A DNA stretch of 64,000 nucleotides from Actinomycetes bacterium (GTDB taxonomy: Bacteria; Actinomycetota; Acidimicrobiia; Acidimicrobiales; Ilumatobacteraceae), in the NCBI GenBank assembly GCA_021414085.1, contig JAIOPC010000005.1:1-64000 (forward strand), given 5' to 3'. Positions 9,277 through 17,271 of the stretch are shown one piece after another. The translations under genes and the position numbers were made by a program. Each line of letters begins with the position of its first letter. Position 1 is the stretch's first letter. The notes under the pieces are model-generated. The model saw only the letters and a list, made by a program, of their open reading frames with translations, had not been told where the DNA came from and did no database searches.

Positions 9277-10334
9277 TACGGCACCGCCGTGAACGTGCCC
9301 ACGCGGGCGAGTTCGACCCAAGTGCGTCCGGGCGTAAGTCCGATTGGACCATTCGGTCCGGTGAGCTGAATCGGGGAGAACCGATCAGCGCGGGTCCAGA
9401 CTCCGCGAACCAAGGCTCCGTCGCTGAACACCCACACGTCTCCAAATCCGATCGTGTCGGCGATCGGGCTACGAGCGTCGGTGATGCTGGAAGGGTAATC
9501 AACCGTCATCACGATGATGTTGCGGGTACTGACCTGTTCCCCCGATGCATCGAGGTGCGGCTCCGCGTCGTTTGTGCGCAGATAGTTGCCGCTCGCTGCA
9601 TCGAAACGCCAGCCGACGAGCAGCCCCTCTAGGTAAAGGTCGACACCACTCGACGCGTCGCCGACCAAGGCTTGACCTTCAGCGCGGTACAGAAACTGCT
9701 GCGCTGGCGGGCCAGCTTCCGCTGGCGCCAAGGTCCACAACTGCGAGGTCGTTGCGTATTCATTGAACGGCTCGGCGCGAGTGTCGTCGCGGAAGAATCC
9801 ACCATCGGTAAACACCGAGTTGTTCAGCGCGCTGAGGTCGACAAAGTCGCTCGCTTCAATTGCAGCCGTAACCGAAGGGTTACCGCCGCTGTAAACGAAC
9901 AACGGCTGGTTCAGCGACCCAAGCAAGTCGACGTCGGTCTCGCGGGCCGACCGGATGGGGCCGACCGGATCGGAGCCATGGCTCTGGAAGACCGCCGCAA
10001 AGCGGGTCTGCGCTTCGATGATCTGCTCGAACACGATGTCGGCGGCATTGAGACCCGCCTGTGGCCGCGCGTTCGCATCGTTGTCGATCTTGACCACCAA
10101 TGCCGGACGCGCCGCCGCTGCCGCATCGGTGATTGGCAACCCGGTGAGGGGGTAAACAGTTCCTGGTTCGGCCGGAGCGAGCGTGACGGTCGGAGCCGTG
10201 GTGCCCCCCGGTGACGGAGCCGACGTTGCAACGCCATCGCCCACGGTGTCGTCGCTCTTGCCAGCGTCGTTGCTACAACCGAACAGCGCAGCGGGCAAGA
10301 CCGCAAGGAAGGCCAATCGAGTAAGTCGTTTCAT
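9276..10334 (-). CDS. DUF3048 lipoprotein, copy 2
   Basis: A 352-residue lipoprotein with signal peptide and lipobox ALFGC, a Ser/Thr-rich linker and the same DUF3048 core as its neighbour (PLTGLPITDAAAAARPALVV, RPQAGLNAADIVFEQ, DPVGPIRSARETDV, LTPGRTWVELA). By eye the two cores are alike along their whole length, so this is a tandem duplication. The ATG at 10334 overlaps the htpX stop as ATGA, and the stop shares one base with the start of copy 1. Context suggests co-expression with htpX and lemA in envelope maintenance, which is inference. Confidence 0.88.
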   Translation of the reverse strand: MKRLTRLAFLAVLPAALFGCSNDAGKSDDTVGDGVATSAPSPGGTTAPTVTLAPAEPGTVYPLTGLPITDAAAAARPALVVKIDNDANARPQAGLNAADIVFEQIIEAQTRFAAVFQSHGSDPVGPIRSARETDVDLLGSLNQPLFVYSGGNPSVTAAIEASDFVDLSALNNSVFTDGGFFRDDTRAEPFNEYATTSQLWTLAPAEAGPPAQQFLYRAEGQALVGDASSGVDLYLEGLLVGWRFDAASGNYLRTNDAEPHLDASGEQVSTRNIIVMTVDYPSSITDARSPIADTIGFGDVWVFSDGALVRGVWTRADRFSPIQLTGPNGPIGLTPGRTWVELARVGTFTAVP

Positions 10335-11233
10335 AGTTCCCTCAGTAATGCGATCCGCTCTTGCAGCGGCGGGTGAGTATCGAACATCTTGTTCCAGCGG
10401 CCCATCTTGCCGCCGTCGCCAACACCCGACATGGGTTGCTCGATCCACAGGTGAGCAGTCGCCGTCGTGGCCGCGTGTGTGACGGTGACGTCGTCGCGCA
10501 GCTTTTCGAGCGCCGAGATCAGCCCTGGTGGGTAGCGGGTCATCTGGCACGCCGACACATCGGCGAGTGTCTCGCGCTTGCGACTGACGGCAGCTTGCAT
10601 CGCTTTCGCGATGATCGGCGCGAAGATCAGCAGCACCAGCCCGATGATCGCCAACGGGTTGCCGCTATCACGATCTCCGTCACGACTCACGCGGCCGCCG
10701 TTCCACCACATCATGCGGATGGCGATGTTGGTGAGCAGCGCGATCGCACCGACGAGCGTCACCGCCAGTGTGCTGACGAGGATGTCGTAGTTGCGAATAT
10801 GCGAGAGCTCGTGGGCGAGCACACCTTCTAGTTCGACGCGGTTCAGCTTCTCCAACAATCCGGTCGTCACCGCGATTGCGGCGTGCTTCGGGTCGCGACC
10901 AGTCGCGAATGCATTCGGTGCCGGGTCGTCGACCAGGTACACGCGCGGCTTGGGAAGGCCGCTCGCGATACACAAACCCTCGACCAGGTTGTGCAGGCGT
11001 TGGTATTGCACCGGGTCGGCGGGATAAGCGCGACTGACGGCGAGCGCGATCTTGTCGGCTTTCCAGTACGACACCATCGCCATTCCGCCGGAGAAGATCA
11101 GCGCCACGATGGTGCCGATTAACCCGTTGCCGATGTACAACCCAAATGCCGCGCCGACCGCGCCAAGCACGACACAGAAGCCGGCGATGAGCGCGACGCT
11201 ACGTCGCTTGTTGGACCTGATCAGTTCGAACAT
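10331..11233 (-). CDS. htpX: M48 family membrane zinc metalloprotease HtpX
   Basis: HtpX is an inner-membrane protease of envelope protein quality control. The 300-residue protein has two N-terminal membrane helices (about 15-55), the zinc motif HELSH inside GVLAHELSHIRNYDI, two more helices, and the downstream Glu in SRKRETLADVSACQ. The C-terminal MFDTHPPLQERI is typical. It directly follows lemA, a common pairing. Confidence 0.95.
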   Translation of the reverse strand: MFELIRSNKRRSVALIAGFCVVLGAVGAAFGLYIGNGLIGTIVALIFSGGMAMVSYWKADKIALAVSRAYPADPVQYQRLHNLVEGLCIASGLPKPRVYLVDDPAPNAFATGRDPKHAAIAVTTGLLEKLNRVELEGVLAHELSHIRNYDILVSTLAVTLVGAIALLTNIAIRMMWWNGGRVSRDGDRDSGNPLAIIGLVLLIFAPIIAKAMQAAVSRKRETLADVSACQMTRYPPGLISALEKLRDDVTVTHAATTATAHLWIEQPMSGVGDGGKMGRWNKMFDTHPPLQERIALLREL

Positions 11234-11240
11234 TGGCGGT

Positions 11241-11792
11241 TCAGAACTGAACCTTGGGCACCTCGCGGGAGGCCTCGTCGGTCTCGAAGTAATCGCGCTT
11301 CTCGAACCTGAGGATGCTGGCGAAGATCACCGCGGGGAAGGCCAAGCGCTTGTTGTTGTAGCTGAGAACGCTGTCGTTGTAGAACTGGCGCGAGTAGGCG
11401 ACGCGGCCCTCGGTGGCGGTCAGCTCTTCCTGCAATGCGAGGAAGTTCTGGTTGGCCTTGAGATCCGGGTATGCCTCGCTGAGTGCGAACAGGTTCTTCA
11501 GGGCACCGGTCAAGATGTTGTCGGCGGCGGCCTGGCCAGCAGGCGTGCCCGGCGCGGCGATTGCCGCGTTGCGGGCATTGATGACGGCTTCCAGCGTGCT
11601 CTTCTCGTGAGCGGCGTAGCCCTTCACGGTTTCGATCAGGTTGGGAATGAGATCGATGCGACGCTTCAACTGCACGTCGATCTGCGACCAGGCGTTGTCG
11701 ACCTGGTTGCGGCTGCGGATAAGACCGTTGTAAACGGCGATGACGTACAGCACCACAACGGCTGCAATTCCGAGGATGATCCAAAGTGTCAT
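11241..11792 (-). CDS. lemA: LemA family protein
   Basis: A 183-residue LemA protein: one N-terminal membrane anchor (about residues 3-22), then a helical domain with the family signatures NQVDNAWSQIDVQLKRRIDLIPNL (split here across the anchor-proximal helix) and YNDSVLSYNNKRLAFPAVIFA. The role is unclear in bacteria; the gene is often linked to htpX or to TPM-domain genes. It sits 7 nt upstream of htpX on the same strand. Confidence 0.94.
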   Translation of the reverse strand: MTLWIILGIAAVVVLYVIAVYNGLIRSRNQVDNAWSQIDVQLKRRIDLIPNLIETVKGYAAHEKSTLEAVINARNAAIAAPGTPAGQAAADNILTGALKNLFALSEAYPDLKANQNFLALQEELTATEGRVAYSRQFYNDSVLSYNNKRLAFPAVIFASILRFEKRDYFETDEASREVPKVQF

Positions 11793-11833
11793 GCGAACTC
11801 CAAGAGGTTTCGGGCGCCGCCAACGGGGCGCAG

Positions 11834-13060
11834 TTACTGGGCCAGCATACGGCCGAGACGACTACTAGCACGGGCAGCCCGGCGCGGGCCGGGCGTCACC
11901 AGCCGCTTCGCCATGAACGGCCAAGCGGATACCGACCGGGTGCCAGTGGTGTGCGGCAGCGCCACCTTGCGATAGATGTCGGCGTAACGCTGGGCCAGGG
12001 TGCGCATCGAGAAGTCGTCCGCGCGGGTGGCGCCAGCCTTCACCAATCGATCGGCAAGCGCTTGGTCCGAAAGCGCCCGCTGCAGCGCGCCTGCGAGCGC
12101 ATGTGCGTCGCCGGGGGCGACCAGCAGCGAGTCGACATCGTCGGTAGCGACGTTGCGGTAACCGTCGAGTGCGCTGGCGACGATGCAGGTGCCCGCGGCC
12201 ATCGCCTCGATCAGCACGACACCGAACGACTCGCCGTGCAGCGAAGGCGCGCAGAAAACGTCGGCGCCCTTCAGGCGTGCAATCTTCTCCTCGTCCGACA
12301 GCCGGCCCAGCCATTCGATGCGCTTATCGCCAGCTGATTGCAGCCGCAGCCGTTCGGTGTCGGGCCCATTGCTCGCGATCCACAACCGCACGTCCTTGCC
12401 ACCGATTTGCCCAACCTCGCTCATCGCCGCCAGCAGTACGTCGAGGCCCTTGCGTTCCTCGTGCCGACCGCAGAAGAAAACAGTCGGCCCGTCGGTGGGG
12501 AACGCTTGTGCGTTGCGGTAGTCGTCGAGTTCGACCCCGTTGAACAGAATCTCGTAATCGGCCGGGATATAGGCATTGACCAGGGCTGCTGCATCCTTCG
12601 ACACCGCCACTCGGTGCGCCAGGTTCGCCGCCGCCGGCTTGATGTAGTTCTTCAGGTGTTTGTAGCTGGCGCTCTCACCAGCCGCATGAAATGTGCCCAC
12701 GACCGGCGCCGGGTGCAGCAAGATCGCTGTCATCGACGGCCCGGGCGTAAACGGTTCGTGGAGGTGCAATACGTCGAACTGCTCCTCGTAAAGAACCCGC
12801 GTCGTGCGCAGCATGCACGAAGGGTCCGGCGCGAGCGGCGCCACCGAGCCGTTGGCCGATGTCGGCAGGCTGTTACCCAGCGGCGTGACGAACGTGGCTG
12901 GCGGCGGTCCGTCACACGGGCCGAGCACTCGTACCTCTATACCCATGCGGCGCAGCTCGCGGGCAAGGCCCATTACCTGCGCCTGCACTCCCCCGGGCAC
13001 CGACAAGCTGTAGGGACTGACCATTCCAACCCGCAAGACGCGTTCGCCGGTGGTCGCCAC
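11834..13060 (-). CDS. pimA: GT4 glycosyltransferase, PimA-like phosphatidylinositol mannosyltransferase
   Basis: PimA transfers mannose from GDP-mannose to phosphatidylinositol, starting PIM and lipoglycan synthesis at the cytoplasmic membrane face. The N-terminal Rossmann domain shows GMVSPYSLSVPGGVQAQV, and the C-terminal domain has FCGRHEERKGLDVL and the EX7E nucleotide-sugar motif in GESFGVVLIEAMAAGT. Proximity to pdxS/pdxT/yebC/ruv matches the mycobacterial pimA neighbourhood. The long open frame up to 13477 overlaps the divergent ars gene and is not real. I list the GTG at 13060; TTG 13036 and ATG 13024 are equally possible. Substrate assignment rests on family and neighbourhood. Confidence 0.82.
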   Translation of the reverse strand: MATTGERVLRVGMVSPYSLSVPGGVQAQVMGLARELRRMGIEVRVLGPCDGPPPATFVTPLGNSLPTSANGSVAPLAPDPSCMLRTTRVLYEEQFDVLHLHEPFTPGPSMTAILLHPAPVVGTFHAAGESASYKHLKNYIKPAAANLAHRVAVSKDAAALVNAYIPADYEILFNGVELDDYRNAQAFPTDGPTVFFCGRHEERKGLDVLLAAMSEVGQIGGKDVRLWIASNGPDTERLRLQSAGDKRIEWLGRLSDEEKIARLKGADVFCAPSLHGESFGVVLIEAMAAGTCIVASALDGYRNVATDDVDSLLVAPGDAHALAGALQRALSDQALADRLVKAGATRADDFSMRTLAQRYADIYRKVALPHTTGTRSVSAWPFMAKRLVTPGPRRAARASSRLGRMLAQ

Positions 13061-13108
13061 CCGGCGCACGCTATCCGGGCGTGGCAAGCGTCGGGTCGGC
13101 AAGTCAGC

Positions 13109-13136
13109 ATCAATAATTAGCTCAACGTTGATTGAG
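13109..13136. promoter_or_regulatory. Putative ArsR-type operator of the ars operon
   Basis: The pimA-ars divergent region holds nested dyads: ATCAA (13109-13113) facing TTGAT (13128-13132), the 10-bp palindrome TCAACGTTGA (13122-13131), and CTCAA/TTGAG (13121-13136). AT-rich ATCAA/TTGAT half-sites are common in ArsR-family operators. A -10-like GATTAT follows at 13138-13143, about 10 nt before the ATG at 13154. Binding by the ArsR-ArsC fusion is inference. Confidence 0.5.
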
Positions 13137-13153
13137 TGATTATCGTGGCGCGA

Positions 13154-13849
13154 ATGCGCAACCCAATCGGCAACACCGACGACATCAGCACCCGCGCTGC
13201 AATGCACGCGGCGCTTGGTGACCCGGTGCGGCTCGCCCTCGTGGATGAGCTGGCGGTCAGCGATCGGTCGCCCACCGAGCTGGCAGATCGGCTCGGCATC
13301 GCGTCGAATCTGCTCGCACACCACCTCACTGTGCTGGAGGACGTCGGCTTGATCATCCGGTTCGTGTCGGCGGGTGACGGTCGCCGTAAGTACGTGCGGC
13401 TCGTGCGCGAACCGATGGCGCGACTTGAGATTCGTGGCCAGTTCCCGACCGGTCGTGTCCTGTTCCTGTGCACCCATAACTCGGCTCGCTCACAGCTAGC
13501 GGCCGCATTGTGGACAGCACGCACCGGCCGCTCGGCAGAGTCGGCGGGCACTCATCCCGCGCGCCAGGTGCATCGCGGGGCGCTGGCCGCCGCCAAGCGA
13601 GCCGGCTTGCGGCTCGGCGAGCGCGTACCGCAGTTAGTCGGCGAGATCGCGTCGGGCACACAGGTCGTCACGGTCTGCGATCGGGCACATGAGGAGCTCA
13701 ATCCGGCCCCTAGTTGGTGGCACTGGTCGCTTCCCGACCCGGTTGAGGCCGGCACCAGTGCCGCCTTCGACGAGGTCCTCGCTGACCTCGACACGCGCAT
13801 CGCAACCCTCATCTCGCACTCCTCTGAACCGCAAGGGACATCACGATGA
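13154..13849 (+). CDS. ArsR-ArsC fusion: HTH regulator plus arsenate reductase (LMW-PTP fold)
   Basis: The 231-residue product joins an ArsR winged helix (about 12-95, recognition region [24 protein letters not shown]) to a low-molecular-weight phosphatase-type arsenate reductase (about 100-225). The P-loop is CTHNSARS (Cys 106, Arg 112), and the acid is probably Asp in SLPDPVE. A second Cys is at 175; a third, as in thioredoxin-linked ArsC, is missing. The ArsR half has no Cys, so the usual arsenite site is absent. In-frame GTGs at 13136 and 13145 lie in the operator/-10 region, so I prefer the ATG at 13154. It is the first of four overlapping ars genes (ATGA with the next). Confidence 0.9.
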   Translation: MRNPIGNTDDISTRAAMHAALGDPVRLALVDELAVSDRSPTELADRLGIASNLLAHHLTVLEDVGLIIRFVSAGDGRRKYVRLVREPMARLEIRGQFPTGRVLFLCTHNSARSQLAAALWTARTGRSAESAGTHPARQVHRGALAAAKRAGLRLGERVPQLVGEIASGTQVVTVCDRAHEELNPAPSWWHWSLPDPVEAGTSAAFDEVLADLDTRIATLISHSSEPQGTSR

Positions 13850-14874
13850 CCACTCGAATCGGTATCAACGGTTTCGGTCGCATGGGGCGACTTGCTGTAC
13901 GCGCGCTGCGACAACAACCCGACCTGCAACTCGTCCACGTCAACGAGCACAAAGGCGGCGTCGCGACAGCTGCGCACCTGGTTGAGTTCGACACGGTGCA
14001 TGGTCGCTACCAGGGCACGGTCGCAGTCGACGGCGCCAACCTGGTGATCGACGGGTCACGGGTCTCGTTCTCCGAACACACAACCCCCGGAGCGGTGCCG
14101 TGGGATGAAGTCGGCGTCGATGTGGTCATCGAGGCCACCGGCAAGTTCCGCACCAACGAACTGCTCGAGCCGTACTTCGACCGCGGCGTGCGCAAGGTAG
14201 TGGTGGCTGCTCCGGTGAAGAGCGCGGGCGCGATGAACGTCGTGATGGGCTGCAACGATCACCTCTACGACCCGGACGTCCATCGCATCATCACCGCTGC
14301 CTCGTGCACGACCAACTGTCTTGCGCCGGTCGTGAAGGTATTGCAGGAAGCGATCGGGATCGAACGCGGTGCGATCACCACGATGCACGATGTCACCAAC
14401 ACTCAGGTGGTGGTCGACGCACCGCACAAGGATCTACGTCGGGCCCGCTCCGCGCTGAACTCGCTGATTCCCACCTCGACTGGTTCGGCGACCGCGATCA
14501 CGCTGATCTACCCCGAGCTCGCCGGAAAGCTGAACGGAATCGCGGTACGGGTGCCGCTGTTGAACGCATCCCTGACCGACGCGGTGTTCACGCTCAGCCG
14601 CGACGTAACCGTCTACGAGATCAACAACTTGCTGCGCACCGCGGCCGAAGGCCCGCTCGCGGGCATCCTCGGCTTCGAGGACCGACCATTGGTGTCGGCC
14701 GACTACACCAACGACACGCGCTCGGGCATCGTCGACGGACCATCCACGATGGTTATCGACGGTCGCATGGTCAAGGTTCTGATCTGGTACGACAACGAGT
14801 ACGGCTACGCGTTCCGGATGGTCGAACTCACCGCCAAGGTCGCGGCGGCACTCGACGCGCGGGCCAAAGCGTGA
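13846..14874 (+). CDS. ArsJ-associated glyceraldehyde-3-phosphate dehydrogenase
   Basis: A 342-residue GAPDH with the NAD-binding start [11 protein letters not shown] and catalytic [14 protein letters not shown] (Cys and the downstream His in [10 protein letters not shown]). The cofactor loop reads [17 protein letters not shown], where glycolytic enzymes have NDPF-type sequence; this variant marks the GAPDHs encoded beside arsJ. In that pathway the enzyme uses arsenate in place of phosphate to form 1-arseno-3-phosphoglycerate, which ArsJ exports. The ATG overlaps the arsR-arsC stop, and the stop overlaps the arsJ start. A housekeeping role is unlikely given this operon context. Confidence 0.93.
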   Translation: MTTRIGINGFGRMGRLAVRALRQQPDLQLVHVNEHKGGVATAAHLVEFDTVHGRYQGTVAVDGANLVIDGSRVSFSEHTTPGAVPWDEVGVDVVIEATGKFRTNELLEPYFDRGVRKVVVAAPVKSAGAMNVVMGCNDHLYDPDVHRIITAASCTTNCLAPVVKVLQEAIGIERGAITTMHDVTNTQVVVDAPHKDLRRARSALNSLIPTSTGSATAITLIYPELAGKLNGIAVRVPLLNASLTDAVFTLSRDVTVYEINNLLRTAAEGPLAGILGFEDRPLVSADYTNDTRSGIVDGPSTMVIDGRMVKVLIWYDNEYGYAFRMVELTAKVAAALDARAKA

Positions 14875-16109
14875 AGCTGCGCAACTACATCCTGGTCACG
14901 TTCGGCTATTGGACGTTCACACTCACCGACGGCGCGTTGCGCATGCTGGTGCTGCTGCACTTCAACGAGCTCGGCTACTCGCCGGTTGCGATCGCGTTCT
15001 TGTTCCTTGCCTACGAGTTCATGGGCATCCTCACCAACCTGCTCGGCGGTTGGGTTGGTGCCAGGCGTGGCCTAAACCGCACGCTGGTCGCTGGCCTCGG
15101 CTTACAGATCGTCGCCTTGATCGCGCTCACCTTCGAACAGCCCAGTTGGGAGCAGTGGTTCGCCGTTGCCTTCGTGATGGCGGCACAGGCACTGTCGGGC
15201 ATCGCCAAGGACCTCACCAAGATGAGTTCCAAAAGCGCCGTCAAGACAGTTGCCGGCGACGGCGACGGCGCGCTGTTCCGGCTCGTCGCGATCCTCACCG
15301 GATCGAAGAACGCACTCAAGGGAGTCGGGTTCTTCCTCGGCGCCGCGTTGTTGTCGTGGATCGGCTACGACGACGCGTTGTGGACAATGGCCGGGGCGCT
15401 CGCGGTGAGCGTGATCGTGCTGCTGATCTTCTTGAACGAAGACATCGGCAAGGCGAAGAAGAAGCCCGCGCTGCGATCGATTCTTTCGAAGTCAGAGTCC
15501 ATCAACAGGCTCTCTGCAGCGCGGTTCTTCCTGTTCGGTTCGCGCGACATTTGGTTTGTCGTCGCGTTACCCGTCTTTCTGGCCGACGAACTCGGCTGGT
15601 CGCACGCGGGGGTCGGTGGCTTTCTGGCAACGTGGGTGATCGGCTACGGGGTCGTCCAGTCGTTCGCACCGCGCATCCTTGCCCGCGGCGGCGCGCCTGT
15701 CGACGAGATCAAAGCGGCGCGCCGATGGGCATTGATCCTCGGTGGTGTGACGGGAGTGATCGCACTCGGCGTCGGGTTCGACGTGGCCAGGACCGCCGCC
15801 GTTGTCGGTGGCCTCATCGTGTTCGGAGTGGTGTTCGCGATGAACTCGTCGCTGCACTCGTATCTGATCCTCGCTTACTCCGACGACGACCGGGTTGCGC
15901 TCGATGTCGGCTTCTACTATTCGGCTAACGCGGCTGGTCGCCTCGTGGGCACGCTGCTGTCGGGCGTGCTGTATCTGTGGGGCGGCCTCGATCTCGCCCT
16001 GTGGGGATCGGCTGCGTTCGTTGCGCTTGCATGGCTCCTCACGCTTCGCCTGCCACCGCTGCCCGAGAACGTGTCAGTGTCGCTCGCGTCGGTCGCGGGT
16101 GCAGACTGA
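14871..16109 (+). CDS. arsJ: Organoarsenical efflux MFS transporter ArsJ
   Basis: A 412-residue major-facilitator protein with about 10-12 membrane helices. Its N-terminus ([24 protein letters not shown]) and the segment [16 protein letters not shown] are typical of ArsJ, which exports 1-arseno-3-phosphoglycerate. The GTG at 14871 overlaps the GAPDH stop (GTGA), which fixes the start; the frame upstream is shadow sequence. The gene order arsR/C-gap-arsJ is the known functional unit for arsenate resistance through an organoarsenical. Confidence 0.94.
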   Translation: MKLRNYILVTFGYWTFTLTDGALRMLVLLHFNELGYSPVAIAFLFLAYEFMGILTNLLGGWVGARRGLNRTLVAGLGLQIVALIALTFEQPSWEQWFAVAFVMAAQALSGIAKDLTKMSSKSAVKTVAGDGDGALFRLVAILTGSKNALKGVGFFLGAALLSWIGYDDALWTMAGALAVSVIVLLIFLNEDIGKAKKKPALRSILSKSESINRLSAARFFLFGSRDIWFVVALPVFLADELGWSHAGVGGFLATWVIGYGVVQSFAPRILARGGAPVDEIKAARRWALILGGVTGVIALGVGFDVARTAAVVGGLIVFGVVFAMNSSLHSYLILAYSDDDRVALDVGFYYSANAAGRLVGTLLSGVLYLWGGLDLALWGSAAFVALAWLLTLRLPPLPENVSVSLASVAGAD

Positions 16110-16114
16110 CACCG

Positions 16115-17158
16115 ATGAATGAGCGATTGTCGACCCTCGATCGACTGCTCCCGGTGTGGATCGGGTTGGCGATGGTCGGCGGGATCATCCTCGGCCGTGG
16201 GTTCCCAGACTTGAACGACCAGTTGGAGAAGGTGAAGATCGACACGGTGTCGCTGCCCATCGCGATCGGATTGTTCGCGATGATGTACCCGGTTCTTGCC
16301 AAAGTGAAGTACCGCTCGGTCGGCACGGTCGTGGCCGACCGTCGCTCACTAGTGATGTCGTTAGTCCTCAACTGGATCATCGGACCAGCCGTGATGTTCG
16401 CGCTCGCCTGGTTGCTGCTGCCCGATCTGCCCGAGTACCGAACGGGCTTGATCATCGTCGGCCTTGCCCGCTGCATCGCGATGGTGCTGATCTGGAACGA
16501 CCTCGCCCGCGGCAACCGTGAGCTGGCAGCCGTGCTCGTTGCCATCAACTCGTTGTTCCAGATCGTCGCCTACTCGCTGCTCGGATGGTTCTACCTCGAC
16601 CTGCTGCCCGGTTGGCTCGGCCTGGACAGCAAGGGCATCAACGTCACGGTCTGGGCGATCGCCAAGTCCGTACTCATCTTCCTCGGCGTGCCACTACTCG
16701 CGGGTTTCTTCACTCGCACATACCTTGAGCGCGCGAAGGGAAGCGACTGGTACGAGAACACCTTCCTTCCCAAGATTGGGCCGATCGCTCTCTACGGCCT
16801 GCTGTACACCATCGTCATCTTGTTCGCCCTCCAGGGCGATCAGATCACCAATCGACCACTCGACGTCGCCCGCATCGCTCTCCCGTTGCTCGCCTACTTC
16901 GCGATCATGTGGTTCGGCAGCTTCTTCACGGGCATCCGCATGCGAATCCCCTACGACCGCAACGCCTCGATCGCGTTCACCGCTGCCGGCAACAACTTCG
17001 AGCTCGCCATCGCCGTCGCCATCGGCGTGTTCGGCGTGTCCTCCGGACAAGCCCTCGCTGGTGTGGTTGGGCCACTGATCGAGGTTCCCGTACTCGTCGG
17101 ACTCGTGTACGTGTCGCTTTGGGCGCAGCGGCGGTTCTATCCGCTGCCCACCCCGTAA
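16115..17158 (+). CDS. acr3: Arsenite efflux permease Acr3
   Basis: Acr3 is the BART-superfamily arsenite/H+ antiporter. The 347-residue protein has about ten membrane helices, the conserved functional cysteine in GLARCIAMVLIWNDLA, the NSLFQIVAYS segment and the late motif FTAAGNNFELAIAVAIG. The ATG at 16115, 5 nt after the arsJ stop, gives the normal N-terminus (LSTLDRLLPVWIGLAM). It exports arsenite made by the ArsC half of the operon's first gene, complementing the GAPDH-ArsJ route. Confidence 0.96.
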   Translation: MNERLSTLDRLLPVWIGLAMVGGIILGRGFPDLNDQLEKVKIDTVSLPIAIGLFAMMYPVLAKVKYRSVGTVVADRRSLVMSLVLNWIIGPAVMFALAWLLLPDLPEYRTGLIIVGLARCIAMVLIWNDLARGNRELAAVLVAINSLFQIVAYSLLGWFYLDLLPGWLGLDSKGINVTVWAIAKSVLIFLGVPLLAGFFTRTYLERAKGSDWYENTFLPKIGPIALYGLLYTIVILFALQGDQITNRPLDVARIALPLLAYFAIMWFGSFFTGIRMRIPYDRNASIAFTAAGNNFELAIAVAIGVFGVSSGQALAGVVGPLIEVPVLVGLVYVSLWAQRRFYPLPTP

Positions 17159-17245
17159 CGAGTTCAGGCGCCGCGCTCGCACGGCTGGCGCACCCTGCGA
17201 GACTCTTGGAACCAGGCCGGGGTTTCGGGCGTCTGAACAATTGCC

Positions 17246-17259
17246 TGCCGGGCCCGGCA
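17246..17259. promoter_or_regulatory. Perfect 14-bp palindrome at the head of the MoxR/VWA operon
   Basis: TGCCGGGCCCGGCA is perfectly self-complementary and ends 1 nt before the Shine-Dalgarno of the first gene of the seven-gene operon. It could be a dimeric-protein operator or an RNA hairpin that restricts ribosome entry. A looser GTTCAG/CTGAAC pair (17162-17167 and 17233-17238) brackets the rest of the 113-nt gap after acr3; no clear rho-independent terminator is present there. Confidence 0.45.
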
Positions 17260-17260
17260 T

Positions 17261-17266
17261 AGGTGA
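17261..17266 (+). promoter_or_regulatory. Shine-Dalgarno that fixes the start at 17272
   Basis: AGGTGA lies 5 nt upstream of the ATG at 17272. The alternative GTG at 17263 is inside this site, so the ATG is the better start. Confidence 0.6.
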
Positions 17267-17271
17267 AGAGC

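Noticed and set aside
8386-9369. 327-codon plus-strand ORF
   Set aside because: It is antisense to the two DUF3048 genes; its Arg-rich translation has no domain.
13061-13477. Long open frame extending the PimA-like gene upstream
   Set aside because: It overlaps the divergent ArsR-ArsC gene and its translation is unlike any PimA N-terminus.
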